Source of the DNA: Flavobacterium sp.
GTDB lineage: Bacteria > Bacteroidota > Bacteroidia > Flavobacteriales > Flavobacteriaceae
Direction of reading: 5' to 3'
DNA length: 64,000 nucleotides
Assembly: GCA_016718345.1 (NCBI GenBank)
Contig: JADKDN010000001.1
Span: 62,001-126,000, forward strand
The translations under genes were made by a program, and so were the position numbers. The notes beneath the pieces were generated by a model, which saw only the letters and a list, made by a program, of their open reading frames with translations, had not been told where the DNA came from and did no database searches. Below are positions 32,399 through 42,418 of the stretch, in pieces. Position 1 is the stretch's first letter. The number at the start of each line of letters is the position of its first letter.

Positions 32399-33699
32399 AT
32401 GTCAAAAAAAACAATTTATATATTAATCAGTTCGGCAATTGTTATCGTTATTGCTTTGATTGTGCTTTCTAAAAAAGGAATTATAGGCAATAAAGACAAG
32501 GCGATAGATGTAGAAGTTGCAAAAGCAAATGAAATTACTATTGTTGAGACGGTATCAGCTACAGGTAAAATCCAACCAGAAATTGAGGTTAAAATTTCAT
32601 CAGAAGTTTCAGGCGAAATAATTGCTCTACCAGTAAAAGAGGGACAAGTGGTAAAAAAAGGAGATTTGTTAGTAAAAATAAATCCTGATTTGTACACTTC
32701 GGGCTATAACAGAACAGTTGCGGGTTTGTCACAAACCAAAGCAGGATTAAGTCAAGCTGATGCGACGTTTAAAGAAGCAAAAGCAAATTATGACAGAAAC
32801 AAAATTCTTTTTGATAAAGGAATTATTTCTAAATCGGATTGGGATAGAGCAATTTCAAACTTTGAAACCGCAAAAGCATCAAAGGAATCTGCCTATTTTA
32901 ATGTCAAGAGTGCTTCTGCAACAGTGAATGAGGCAAAAGACAATTTAGGAAGAACAACCATTTACGCTCCTGCTGACGGAACGATTTCAATGCTAAATGT
33001 TGAGCTAGGCGAACGAGTTTTAGGCACACAACAAATGGCAGGTACCGAAATTTTACGTGTTGCCAATCTCAACAATATGGAAGTAGAAGTTGAGGTAAAT
33101 GAAAATGATATAGTGAAAATAAATGTAGGAGATTCATCAAGAGTACAGGTTGATGCCTACTTAAAAAAACAGTTTAGAGGTATTGTGACTAGCATTTCAA
33201 ATTCTGCAAGCTCAGCCTTGACAGCAAATCAAGTGACAAATTTTAAAGTTAAAGTGAGAATCCTAAAAGAATCGTATCAAGATTTATTAGTTGGAAAACC
33301 ATTATCGTATTCTCCGTTTAGACCAGGTATGACAGCTACAGTTGATATAATTACTGAGAGAAAAGAAAAAGTAATAGGAGTTCCTATTAGTTCAGTTGTT
33401 GTTAAATCTGATACCACTGCAGTTAAAAATTAAAGGTGGATGACCCAAATTCTGAAGAGAATATCATTAAGCAAAAAAGCGATAAAAAGTTAGAATGTGT
33501 TTTCTTGAAAGTGGGTGAGAAAGCTAAGATTAGAATCATAAAAACAGGAATACAAGACGATACGAACATCGAAGTAATAGATGGTCTAAAACCAGGGGAT
33601 GTTGTAATTGTTGGTCCTTATAATACAGTCTCCAAAGATTTAAATTCTGGAGATAAAGTAAAAGTTAGTAGTGATAATAAAACGGATAATTCAAAATAA
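32399..33699 (+). CDS. RND/MacA-type periplasmic adaptor, HlyD family (frameshift)
   Basis: About 433 residues. N-terminal membrane helix, lipoyl-like half motifs (GEIIALPVKEGQVVKKGDLL and TIYAPADGTISMLNVELGE), a long helical hairpin between them and a beta-barrel domain. The frame breaks at 33430-33431; adding one T joins AVKN to LKVDDPNSEENIIKQ and the membrane-proximal tail (KTGIQDDTNIEVIDGLKPGD). It pairs with the TolC-like gene but no ABC or RND permease follows: the next gene is tsaB, whose start codon comes straight after the stop. Confidence 0.88.
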
Positions 33700-34366
33700 A
33701 TGGCTTATATCCTTGCTATTGAAACGGCTACAAAAAATTGTTCGGTTGCACTTGCAAAAGACGGTGTTACCATTTTATGTAAGGAAATTGCCGAAGAAGG
33801 CTATTCACATGCAGAGCGTTTACATGTTTTTATAGAACAGCTTTTAGCTGAACTTGAATTGTCATACAAAGATTTATCGGCAATTGCGGTGAGTCAAGGG
33901 CCAGGCTCTTACACGGGATTACGCATAGGTGTTTCAGCGGCAAAAGGTCTATGTTATGCCTTAAATATTCCTTTAATATCCATAGACACATTGGCTTCGC
34001 TTGCTTCCAGGTAATTGTCGAAGAAGGCTATATTGTTCCAATGATTGATGCGAGAAGGATGGAAGTATACAGCGCTATTTTTAATTCTAAACTTGAAAAA
34101 TTAGAGAGATTAGAGCTGAAATTCTTACTTCGGAGTCTTTTCAGAAAGCAATTGAAAAGATTTATTTTATAGGCGATTGTGCTGAGAAAAGCAAAACAGT
34201 TTTGAATCAAAACAACCATGTTTACCTAGACACTATTATCTATCCTTCTGCTAAAGATATGAGTGCGATGGGTTATGAAAAGTACAAAAAGAGCGACTTT
34301 GTTGATGTTGCTTATTTTGAGCCCTATTATTTAAAGGATTTTGTGGGAACTGTTTCTAAGAAATAA
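33700..34366 (+). CDS. tsaB: tRNA threonylcarbamoyladenosine biosynthesis protein TsaB (two frameshifts)
   Basis: Partner of TsaD in making t6A on ANN-decoding tRNAs. About 222 residues repaired. ASKHA-fold N-terminus MAYILAIETATKNCSVAL and VSQGPGSYTGLRIGVSAAKG. Break 1 near 34007: one base missing in TCC; repair gives LASQVIVEEGYIVPMIDARR. Break 2 near 34103: one A missing; repair gives KLREIRAEILTSESF and the end DFVGTVSKK at 34366. The repaired 3' end overlaps the convergent mscS gene by 11 bp. Confidence 0.88.
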
Positions 34367-35198
34367 TTTTCAAAATCATTTTGAATCTTCCTTTAAATAA
34401 GGTTGAAAGCAATTTTTCGGTATCAAAAGCTATTTTAGAATCCTCTAAAATATCCGCACAAACATCTCCAAAATCCTCATTTTTAGACCAAACTCGAATC
34501 GCTATTTTAATACCTGAATCGGTCAATTCTTTTACAGAGACAGCAGGATGAGGGTGTTTTAGAATTTTCGGATTGTTGGCAATAACAGTAAAAATGAGAT
34601 CCTTTACTTTTTTGATATTCGTTTCATAAGAAATACCAATTGTTAAGTCCGTTCGCCTATTTGCTTGTTGAGAATAATTTATAATTGTTCCGTTTGATAA
34701 GGCTCCATTAGGCACATAAATCACTTGGTTGTTTGCCGTTAGTAATTGTGTTACAAATATTTGAATGTCAATTACACTTCCAGAGACTCCTTGAGCCTCA
34801 ATAACATCTCCAAGTTTGAAAGGCTTAAATAAAATGATTAGCATTCCTCCAGCAAAATTAGACAATGAGCCTTGCAATGATAAACCCACAGCCAAACCAG
34901 CCGCTCCCAGTATAGCAACAAATGAGGAAGATTCTATTCCTAGTTTTGAAATAACAGCGATAAAAAGTATTATTCGTAATCCCCAATAAATAATATCGGA
35001 TAAGAATTCTATGAGTGTAGGCTCAATCTCTCGTTTTACCATTATTTTTCTTGAAACTGTATTGATAATCCGAATTGCCCAAATCCCTAATACTAAAAGT
35101 AAAACGGCAGCAACCAGTCTAGGGGTGTAATCTATCAAGGCCTTTACAAAAGTTGTTGTGTATTGATCGATTAAGTTGATATTGATAAGTAATTCCAT
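34356..35198 (-). CDS. Small-conductance mechanosensitive channel, MscS family
   Basis: 280 residues, three N-terminal helices. Pore helix region SFVAILGAAGLAVGLSLQGSLSNFAGGMLI and cytosolic beta domain (KLGDVIEAQGVSGSVIDIQIF, VIYVPNGALSNGTIINYS) are typical. The last 25 residues (EKLLSTLFKGRFKMILKIIS) do not resemble the usual ending, so a small frameshift near 34415-34420 is possible, but I could not choose a convincing repair. Confidence 0.88.
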   Translation of the reverse strand: MELLININLIDQYTTTFVKALIDYTPRLVAAVLLLVLGIWAIRIINTVSRKIMVKREIEPTLIEFLSDIIYWGLRIILFIAVISKLGIESSSFVAILGAAGLAVGLSLQGSLSNFAGGMLIILFKPFKLGDVIEAQGVSGSVIDIQIFVTQLLTANNQVIYVPNGALSNGTIINYSQQANRRTDLTIGISYETNIKKVKDLIFTVIANNPKILKHPHPAVSVKELTDSGIKIAIRVWSKNEDFGDVCADILEDSKIAFDTEKLLSTLFKGRFKMILKIIS

Positions 35199-35259
35199 TT
35201 TACAGTATAAAAAGTCTCAAAAAAGTGATTAATATTAATAAGGGTGCAAAAATAAAATT

Positions 35260-37218
35260 TTAAATTAATTCACCACAGAGGTCTTCAAAAGTTTCTTGTG
35301 GTAGCGAACAGGTTTTATTTTGGCACAAGTAAAAGAAATCTTTTTCTTCAAAAAAGCGGTCTTTTAAAAAAGGAAGATTGGATTTTTTTTTGCAGCCAGC
35401 AATAATGAGATATGGAAAATACTGCTCGTTTAATTTTGAGCCATAATCTAAAGCGCTTTTGCTACAAATAGCCAGTTCTTTATTTTGCTCGGAATAATTT
35501 AAAAAGAGCGAAAGCCAATTTGAATAAGCAGAAGGGTAATCTATATTTGGAACAATTGATTCAACCATTTCGCGAGCAACTTTTTCATAATATGAACTAT
35601 TGAAATAGATGCTTAGCTGAAACAAATTGTTTGCCATAACGGAGTTGGATGCAGGAATAACATTGTCTTCAGTTTCAAAATGTTTAGCAATTAAAGCATC
35701 GTCTAAATTGGAAGTAAATGAAAAGAACTGATTTTTTTCGTCATAAAAATGCTCAAAACAATAATCCGTTAATTGTTTGGCATTTTGCAACCAATTTTCA
35801 TCAAAAGTAACTTCATACAACGCGATAAAACTCTCAATTACAAAGCAGTAATCTTCAAGATAGCCATTAATTGTGCTTTTTCCATTTTTATAATTATGCA
35901 GCAAATTTCCTTCAGGGCTCCATAGGTTTTTAATGATAAAGTTAGCGTTATTAATTGCTGTTTTTAGATAGTCATCGTTTTTCAATGCTTTGTAAGCATC
36001 GACAAAACCTTTAAGCATGATGGCGTTCCAGGAAGTAAGACATTTGTCGTCCAATCTTGGTTTTGCTCTTTTCTCTCTTTCATTGTACAACAATTGTTCC
36101 CAAGATTTCTTTTTGGACTGAAGTTCTACAAGACTTATACTATTTTGGACGGCAATTTCTTTTAGTGATTTAGTTTGGATTAAAACATAGTTTTCCTCTT
36201 CCCATAATCCAAAATCATTGATGTTGAACACATCAGAAAAAAGGCCAAAATCTTCGTTTAATAGTTTTTCTAAGTCTGTTTTTTTCCAAACATAAAAAGC
36301 CCCTTCTTCAAGATGTTGCTGTTCATTTAAGCTATCAGCATCAAGAGCACAATAGAATCCTCCCTCTGAGTTTGATAATTCTTTTGAAACAAAACGCAAC
36401 GTTTTTTCAATTACTTCCTTGTATAAAGGATTTTTACTTAGTTTGTAGGCATTTGCATAAAGTGAAACCAATTGTCCGTTATCATAGAGCATTTTTTTCA
36501 AAATGAGGAACATGCCACTTTAGATCCACAGAAAAACGAGAAAAACCTCCGTCAATAGTATCAAAAAGTCCCCCATAGGCCATTTTTGTTAGTGTAAGAT
36601 TTACAAAATCTAACAATTCGGCATCTTTGTTTTGAAAGCTATAACGCAATAAAAATTGATAGTTATTTGGCATCATAAATTTTGGGGCACGAGCCATTCC
36701 TCCAAAATCTAAATCGAAACTTTTCTTCCATTTCTCAATCAAGGGTTTTAATGCATCTTGATTGAATTCAAATTCATTTTTTTTGCTCTCAACAGCACTT
36801 ATGCTTAGTATTCCTTTATGAAGTTTTTCGGCGTTTATCCATTCTTCCTTTCTGAAATAAGTTCCACCCCAAACAGGTCTTCCATCAGGAAGCGTCACAA
36901 CATTTAGAGGCCATCCGCCACGTCCAGTCATTATTTGAACGGCTTTCATATAAACGGCATCAATGTTTGGGTGTTCTTCCCGATCTACTTTAATGTTAGT
37001 GAAATAAGCATTCATTGTTTGAGCAACTTCAGTGTTTTCAAAACTTTCGTGCTCCATTACATGACACCAATGACACGCAGAATACCCTATGCTTATAATG
37101 ATTAGTTGATTCCTTTTTTTGCCTCAGCTAAAGTTTTTGCATTCCAAGCTTTCCAATGGACAGGATTATTGGCGTGTTGTAATAAATAAGGACTGCTCTC
37201 TTGAGAAAGTTCATTCAT
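35260..37218 (-). CDS. DUF255 thioredoxin-like / six-hairpin protein, YyaL type (two frameshifts)
   Basis: About 652 residues. The N-terminus, MNELSQESSPYLLQHANNP, starts at 37218. The thioredoxin-like domain has GYSACHWCHVMEHESF with C49 and C52 and continues VDREEHPNIDAVYMKAVQ. The C-terminal two thirds is an alpha-helical toroid (LTSWNAIMLKGFVDAYKAL). Break 1: T7 run 37114-37120 (plus strand) lacks one T; repair joins EAKK to RNQLIIISIG. Break 2: T7 run 36492-36498 has one T too many; repair joins WHVPHFEK to MLYDNGQLVSLYANAY. It follows nifU on the same strand but is separated by a terminator. Biochemical role is not established in bacteria. Confidence 0.88.
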
Positions 37219-37230
37219 TTTTTATGAAGT

Positions 37231-37258
37231 AAAAAAGCGTTTCGAGTAGAAACGCTTT
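37231..37258 (-). terminator. Terminator after the Nfu gene
   Basis: Perfect 10-bp stem AAAGCGTTTC / GAAACGCTTT with a 5-nt loop and a T tract on the minus strand, directly after the stop codon. Confidence 0.9.
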
Positions 37259-37263
37259 GATTT

Positions 37264-38163
37264 TTATCCGTTTAGTGCTTCGACAACAATGTCTTTGTCG
37301 TTGAGCATATCTTTGAGCATATTTTCAATACCACTTTTTAATGTAAATGTTGACGACGGACATCCATTACAAGCTCCTTGAAGAACCACTTTTACTCTTT
37401 TTTCGTCTTCATTATAGGAATCAAAAAGAATGTTTCCACCATCGGCAGCTACTGCGGGTTTCACATATTCCTCGAGGATATTGATGATTTGTTGTGAAGT
37501 AACATCGAGATTATCGAAGTTTTCAATCTTTTGTTTTTCAATTTTAGGACTTAAATCTACAAGGCTTTCATCTAAAACTGTCCCTCCATTTTCAATAAAT
37601 TCTTTTATAAAAGTGCGTAATTCTAGCGTAATCTCTTGCCATTCATTTACTGCATATTTGGTTATAGAAACATAATTTTCGTCAATAAAAACTTCTTTCA
37701 CATAAGGGAACTTGAATAATTCTTTTGCAAGAGGGGAAGCCGAAGTTTCATCTATATTTTTGAATTCAACCGCAGTTTTGGTTAACATTCGACTGACTAC
37801 AAATTTTAATACAGATGGATTTGGGGTTGTTTCACCATAAACAGTTGCTGGCTGTTTCTTTGTTTTATTTTCGTCGGCTGTAATGATAATGCCTCCATTG
37901 CTAATAAAGTTTTCGATTTGTTCTGCTACAGCTTCTTGAACGTCACTCCACTCAACGATACTAAATCTTTCGACAGCAATGAAATTTCCAGAGATGTATA
38001 CCGTTTTAACAAAAGGCAAGTAAAATAGCTGTTGCGCAAGAGGTGAATTTTTAGCCTCATCAATATTTTTGAATTCAAAACTTTGATTTTGAGTTATAAA
38101 ATCAGGAAATTCAAACTTTAGTATGGTTGGATTTTGTGTTTCTTTTATCGTTAACTTCATCAT
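37264..38163 (-). CDS. NfuA-like iron-sulfur scaffold with two N-terminal Nfu domains
   Basis: 299 residues. Two tandem Scaffold-Nfu-N domains, each with the words NPxxLKF, FKNIDE, SPLAxxLF and VKxVxI (residues about 1-100 and 110-200), then a NifU C-terminal domain (VKPAVAADGGNILFDSYNE) with cluster ligands C265 and C268 in GACNGCPSS. Scaffolds or carriers of 4Fe-4S clusters. The duplication seems regular in flavobacteria but is uncommon elsewhere. Confidence 0.93.
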   Translation of the reverse strand: MMKLTIKETQNPTILKFEFPDFITQNQSFEFKNIDEAKNSPLAQQLFYLPFVKTVYISGNFIAVERFSIVEWSDVQEAVAEQIENFISNGGIIITADENKTKKQPATVYGETTPNPSVLKFVVSRMLTKTAVEFKNIDETSASPLAKELFKFPYVKEVFIDENYVSITKYAVNEWQEITLELRTFIKEFIENGGTVLDESLVDLSPKIEKQKIENFDNLDVTSQQIINILEEYVKPAVAADGGNILFDSYNEDEKRVKVVLQGACNGCPSSTFTLKSGIENMLKDMLNDKDIVVEALNG

Positions 38164-38179
38164 AAGTTTATTTTTTTTA

Positions 38180-38187
38180 CAAATTTA
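38180..38187 (-). promoter_or_regulatory. Candidate Nfu gene promoter -7 element
   Basis: On the minus strand TAAATTTG fits TAnnTTTG, about 17 bp before the Nfu start. No clear TTG element was found. Confidence 0.3.
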
Positions 38188-38321
38188 ACGAAGTTATTTT
38201 GAGTGTTTAATTATATTTGGACAATTAAACAATAAATTAACTTTTGATTATTTTTTTAAGTTTCGACCATAAATTTTAATTCTACACTTAAAGTCTATGA
38301 TTTTAAACGAATAAATTTTAT

Positions 38322-38357
38322 TTTGAATTAAAAAATGATCAAAAATTTATATATTTG
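38322..38357 (+). promoter_or_regulatory. Candidate promoter for the PorP/SprF-like gene
   Basis: TTTG at 38322-38325 and TATATTTG at 38350-38357 with 24 bp spacing, one longer than the usual range. The ATG follows 88 bp downstream, leaving a long leader. Confidence 0.4.
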
Positions 38358-38445
38358 GGCACAACTAATAAAATGGTTTTCATTGTTTACTGGGAAGTGT
38401 CAATAAAAATCTTATGCAATGGTATTTAATTAAAGATATAAAATA

Positions 38446-39434
38446 ATGAATTTTAAGAAATTAGGATTATTAGTTGTGTTATTTACAACACAATTTTCGT
38501 TCTCTCAGGAAGGTATTGCAGTTTATTCTGATTATTTATCAGATAATTATTATTTGTTGCATCCTTCAATGGCTGGAGCTGCAAATTGTGCTAAATTACG
38601 TTTGACTGGTCGTCAACAATGGTTTGGTCAAGAGGACGCACCTGCTTTACAAACTGTAAGTTTCAATGGTAGAGTTGGAGAACAGTCAGGAGCTGGAGCT
38701 ATTATCTATAATGACAGAAACGGAGTCACTCTCAAACAGGTTTTAAATTGACGTATGCCCATCATATTATGTTTTCCCGAGATGATGTAGATTTGAATCA
38801 GTTGTCATTTGGTGTTAATGTTGGGATTACTCAAAGTAGATTAGATGAAAGTGCATTTAGAGAGTTTGACCCTATTGTAAGTAATGGTATAATTCAAAAG
38901 GATTCCTATTTTAATGTTGATATTGGGATGTCTTACAATTATTTAGATTTTTACGCACATGCTACGGTTAAAAATGCTATTGAAACTAGAAGAGAAATAT
39001 ATACAGAGTATGAAAGCGATAACATAAGAAAGCTTATTTTAAATGCTGGTTATACTTTTGGAGAAGAGGACGGTCTTCTTTGGGAACCATCAGTTATGTT
39101 CCAATCGATAAGTCAAACAAAAGAAAGTACTTTCGATTTGAATTTGAAAGTTTACAAAGAGTTAGAAATAGGTAAGCTATGGGGAGGTTTGTCTTACAGA
39201 AGAAGTTTAGATGGAGCAGAATATGTTCAAAATGGAAGTATTAAGACACAAAAACTGCAATACATTACTCCAATAGTGGGAGTTAATTATCAACAATTTA
39301 TGTTTTCCTACACTTATTCCTATTTGACAGGAGATATAAGATTTGATAATGGAGGTTTTCATCAAATTACTTTAGGGATTAATTTATTCTGTAAACCTGA
39401 TAAATACCACTGTAATTGTCCAGCAATTAATTAA
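38446..39434 (+). CDS. PorP/SprF family T9SS outer-membrane protein (frameshift)
   Basis: About 329 residues. Signal peptide TQFSFSQ, then the family pattern YLLHPSMAGAANCAKLRLTGRQQW and NDRNG, with a barrel-like C-terminus (GVNYQQFMFSYTYSYLTGDI). The frame breaks near 38725, with one base missing; repair gives HSQTGFKLTYAHHIMFSR. SprF and PorP paralogs usually sit next to a secreted adhesin and help export or anchor it. No adhesin gene is adjacent here. Confidence 0.88.
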
Positions 39435-39445
39435 GATTTATACAT

Positions 39446-39473
39446 GTCCCGATTTATTCGGGACTATTTTTTT
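39446..39473 (+). terminator. Terminator after the PorP/SprF-like gene
   Basis: Perfect 7-bp stem GTCCCGA / TCGGGAC with loop TTTAT and a T7 tract. Shares its core with the hairpins at 24182 and 27174. Confidence 0.88.
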
Positions 39474-39479
39474 ACAGTT

Positions 39480-39995
39480 ATGGTAATAAAGTCAGTAAAA
39501 GGCATAAGCCCATCTATTCCAGAGGATTGTTATGTAGCAGAGAACGCCACTATAGTTGGGGATGTTACCTTTGGTGATTCTTGTAGTGTCTGGTTTAATG
39601 CCGTAGTAAGAGGCGATGTCAATTCAATAACTATTGGTAATAAAGTAAATATACAAGATGGTGCTATTATCCATTGTACGTATCAAAAGCACGCTACTGT
39701 AATTGGAAATAATGTTTCTATAGGACATAATGCCATTGTTCATGGTTGTACCATTAAAGACAATGTTTTAATAGGTATGGGAGCTATTATTATGGATAAT
39801 TGCATAGTTGAAAGTAACTCCATCATTGCCGCTGGTGCTGTTTTAACCCAAAATACAATTGTTGAGTCAGGAAGTATATGGGCAGGAGTTCCTGCTAAAA
39901 AAGTGAAAGATATTAATGAATCTGATTTTGCCGGAGAAATTGAAAGAATTTCCAATAATTACGTAATGTACTCCAGTTGGTTTAAAGAAGAATAG
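39480..39995 (+). CDS. Gamma-type carbonic anhydrase / hexapeptide-repeat protein
   Basis: 171 residues from the ATG at 39480; an earlier in-frame ATG at 39444 lies on the terminator stem and is rejected. Left-handed beta-helix with repeats such as ATIVGDVTFGDSCSVWFNAV, RGDVNSITIGNKVNIQDGA and zinc-site histidines in IIHCTYQKH, SIGHNAIVHGC. This is the YrdA/PaaY/gamma-CA family. Carbonic anhydrase activity varies between members and is not assured. Confidence 0.88.
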   Translation: MVIKSVKGISPSIPEDCYVAENATIVGDVTFGDSCSVWFNAVVRGDVNSITIGNKVNIQDGAIIHCTYQKHATVIGNNVSIGHNAIVHGCTIKDNVLIGMGAIIMDNCIVESNSIIAAGAVLTQNTIVESGSIWAGVPAKKVKDINESDFAGEIERISNNYVMYSSWFKEE

Positions 39996-40007
39996 TTTAA
40001 CTTTAAA

Positions 40008-40784
40008 TTAGAACTCTTTCTGTATTACATCATATTTATTCTTTAAAATATCGGATAGCACTTTTGGATTTGTGTTTGTGAAAAAAGTAGCTTTTCCCTC
40101 GCCCTTTACATTTAAACCCACTTTTTCAATTAGGATTTTATGGGTTTGTTTTGCTACTGCTTCTCCAGAATCTATTATTTGAATGTGTTGTGGAATGATT
40201 TTTTTTATTTGTGGAATCAAGTAGGGATAATGACTGCAACCCAATACTAAATAATCAATATTGGCATCAATCATTGGTTGTAAATAGGAGTGAAGTAGTT
40301 TAGTCATTTCTGGCGAATTGATTTCGCCATTTTCAATTAATTCAACCAAGCCATAGCCTACTTGTTCTACTATTTTTGTATCCTGATATATTTCTACTGC
40401 TTTGTTGAAGAGTTCGCTACTTAGCGTTCCTTTGGTTGCTAAAATTCCTATGGTTTGGGTTTTGGAATTTAATGCTGCTGGTTTTATAGCAGGTTCAATA
40501 CCAATGAACGGTACTTTGTAGGAAGCTCTTAATTCTTTGATGGCATTTGTCGTTGCGGTATTGCAAGCCACAACAATGATTTTAGCATTCATCTCCAGAA
40601 GAAATTCGGTGTTTTTTATGCTTAAAGCTATGATTTCTTCTTTTGATTTTTTTCCGTAGGGAGCATTTTTACTGTCAGCTAAATAGATTGTATCTTCATC
40701 AGGCATTAAATCATGGATAGCAGACCAAATGGATGTGCCTCCAATTCCAGAATCAAAAAGACCAATAGGCTGATTGTTTATCAT
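40008..40784 (-). CDS. murI: Glutamate racemase
   Basis: Makes D-glutamate for peptidoglycan. 258 residues. Motifs GLFDSGIGGTSI at the N-terminus and the two catalytic cysteines C74 (VVACNTATTN) and C183 (LVLGCSHYPYL). It lies downstream of the OmpH/BamA genes on the same strand, with a terminator between. Confidence 0.97.
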   Translation of the reverse strand: MINNQPIGLFDSGIGGTSIWSAIHDLMPDEDTIYLADSKNAPYGKKSKEEIIALSIKNTEFLLEMNAKIIVVACNTATTNAIKELRASYKVPFIGIEPAIKPAALNSKTQTIGILATKGTLSSELFNKAVEIYQDTKIVEQVGYGLVELIENGEINSPEMTKLLHSYLQPMIDANIDYLVLGCSHYPYLIPQIKKIIPQHIQIIDSGEAVAKQTHKILIEKVGLNVKGEGKATFFTNTNPKVLSDILKNKYDVIQKEF

Positions 40785-40796
40785 AAATCAAATGTA

Positions 40797-40840
40797 AAAA
40801 AAAATGCTCAATCTCTAATTTCGAGTGAGCACTTTTATTT
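40797..40840 (-). terminator. Terminator between ompH and murI
   Basis: On the minus strand, TGCTCA...TGAGCA with an inner CTC/GAG pair, then a run of eight T. It lies 20 bp after the ompH stop. Confidence 0.8.
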
Positions 40841-40860
40841 TTTTTTTGATAAGTGATATA

Positions 40861-41364
40861 TTAAAATCCTAAATCCTTTTTAACATCAGCAGTTAAGTTT
40901 GGACCATCTGCTAATAATAGACCCTCAGAATTTAACACATATTGGAATCCTTTTGCTTTTCCAACTTTCACGATAGAAGCTTTCACTTTTTCCATGATAG
41001 GTTTAACAATTTCCGATTCTTTTTGTTGTAATTCTTTTTGAGCGTTGTCTCTATAGTCTACAATTCTTTTTTGCATGTCTTGTACTTCTTTTGAGCGAGT
41101 TTCATTAACTGCATCGGTAACTGTTGTAGCTTCTTGCTCGTATTTTTTTAATTTGTTTTGGTATTCTTCGACCATGCTTTTGTATTCAGTGTCATAGGTA
41201 CCGCTTAATTTTTCGAGTTGTTTTTGAGCTTCAAGCATTGCTGGCATTTTTGCCATTATTTCACCAACTTCTACGTGAGCTGTTTTTGATTGAGCATTTA
41301 TAACTTGGTTACCTGCAATAAACATAGTAACTGCTATCAATAAAGTTTTGACTTGTTTCATCAT
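40861..41364 (-). CDS. OmpH/Skp family periplasmic chaperone
   Basis: 167 residues. Signal peptide (FIAGNQVINAQ), then the Skp pattern VEVGEIMAKMPAMLEAQKQL, a long charged coiled coil and the ending QYVLNSEGLLLADGPNLTADV. Escorts outer-membrane proteins to BamA. Second of two ompH genes downstream of bamA. Confidence 0.92.
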   Translation of the reverse strand: MMKQVKTLLIAVTMFIAGNQVINAQSKTAHVEVGEIMAKMPAMLEAQKQLEKLSGTYDTEYKSMVEEYQNKLKKYEQEATTVTDAVNETRSKEVQDMQKRIVDYRDNAQKELQQKESEIVKPIMEKVKASIVKVGKAKGFQYVLNSEGLLLADGPNLTADVKKDLGF

Positions 41365-41381
41365 TTTTGAATATTTATTAA

Positions 41382-42374
41382 TTAATTTGTTTTTGAATTT
41401 TCTTCTTTAGCTTTTTTTGCGGCTTCACGTTCCTCAATTATTTTTTTCTTTCTTTCTTCTAGTGCTTTTTTTCTTTCGGCTAATATTCTGGCTCTTTCGT
41501 CAGCTGCAGTTTTTTTTGCATCGACTGGGTTTTCAGTGGTTTTCTCAGTTTCAGCAGTTGGAGTAACATCTTGATTGTTGGATGGGTTTTCTTCTGATGT
41601 AACAGGAACTGATGTGCCATTTTTTTGAGCTTCTTTTTCTGCCAATAATTGTTTTCTTTTTCATCGGCAGCTTTCTTCTTCTCTTCAATAGCGGCTTTTC
41701 GCTCTGCAATTAATTTTTCTCTTGCCGCTTTCTTATCGCCTAATATTTTTTCTCTTTCAGCATTGGCTGGATTTTCATCTTCCATGTCTTCTTTTTGCCT
41801 CTCTTGCTTCCTCCTCTTTCAGTTGTTTTTTGCTCAACTGGTTTCTCTTAGTTGCTCTTGTAATTACTCTAACAACTTGATCACTTATATCGAAACGTTT
41901 AGCAGCAAACAACATGGTCAAATCTGAGGATTTATCAAAAATGAAATCATATTTTTTAGCTTCAGCAATATCTTGAGCAGCTGTAAAAACTTGGTCTTGT
42001 ATTGGTTGAGCTAAAACTGCTTTTTGAATACTTAAATCTCCATTTGGACCAAATCTTTTTTGTTGATAATCTAATAATTCATTTTCTTGAAAAGTAATTT
42101 CTTCTTCTCTTTCTTCAATCAATTCTTTTGTTAATAAAACTTTCTCTGTTTTTAAAGACTCTTTTAGTTTTGAAATTTCATTTTTCTTAGCTTCAATTTC
42201 TTGTTTCCATTTTTGAGCTTTGGCTTCTAATTGACTTTTAGCTTCCATATAGTCAGGAACATTTTGTAAAATATATTCCATATCAATGTACCCAATTTTC
42301 ACACCTCTAGATTGCGAATACATTGTGATTGAACACGCCAGTATTAAGAATAATGCTAAAATATGTTTTCTCAT
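41382..42374 (-). CDS. OmpH family protein with long Lys/Glu-rich tail (two frameshifts)
   Basis: About 330 residues from the ATG at 42374. Signal peptide MRKHILALFLILACSITMY, Skp-like core (KIGYIDMEYILQNVPDYMEA ... YDFIFDKSSDLTMLF), then a tail of about 130 residues made of charged helix (AEREKILGDKKAAREKL, ERKKALEERKKKIIEERE) interrupted by a Thr/Pro segment. Break 1: T5 run 41792-41796 (plus strand) has one T too many; repair gives EAKEDMEDENP. Break 2: T5 run 41657-41661 lacks one T; repair gives DEKRKQLLAEKEAQ. Located directly downstream of bamA. Confidence 0.85.
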
Positions 42375-42418
42375 AACTAAAGTTTTATTAGAAAATATCA
42401 TGCCAAATATAGTTAATT

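Noticed and set aside
39444..39480. Upstream ATG of the carbonic anhydrase gene
   Set aside because: It lies at the start of the terminator hairpin; the ATG at 39480 matches the normal N-terminus of the family.
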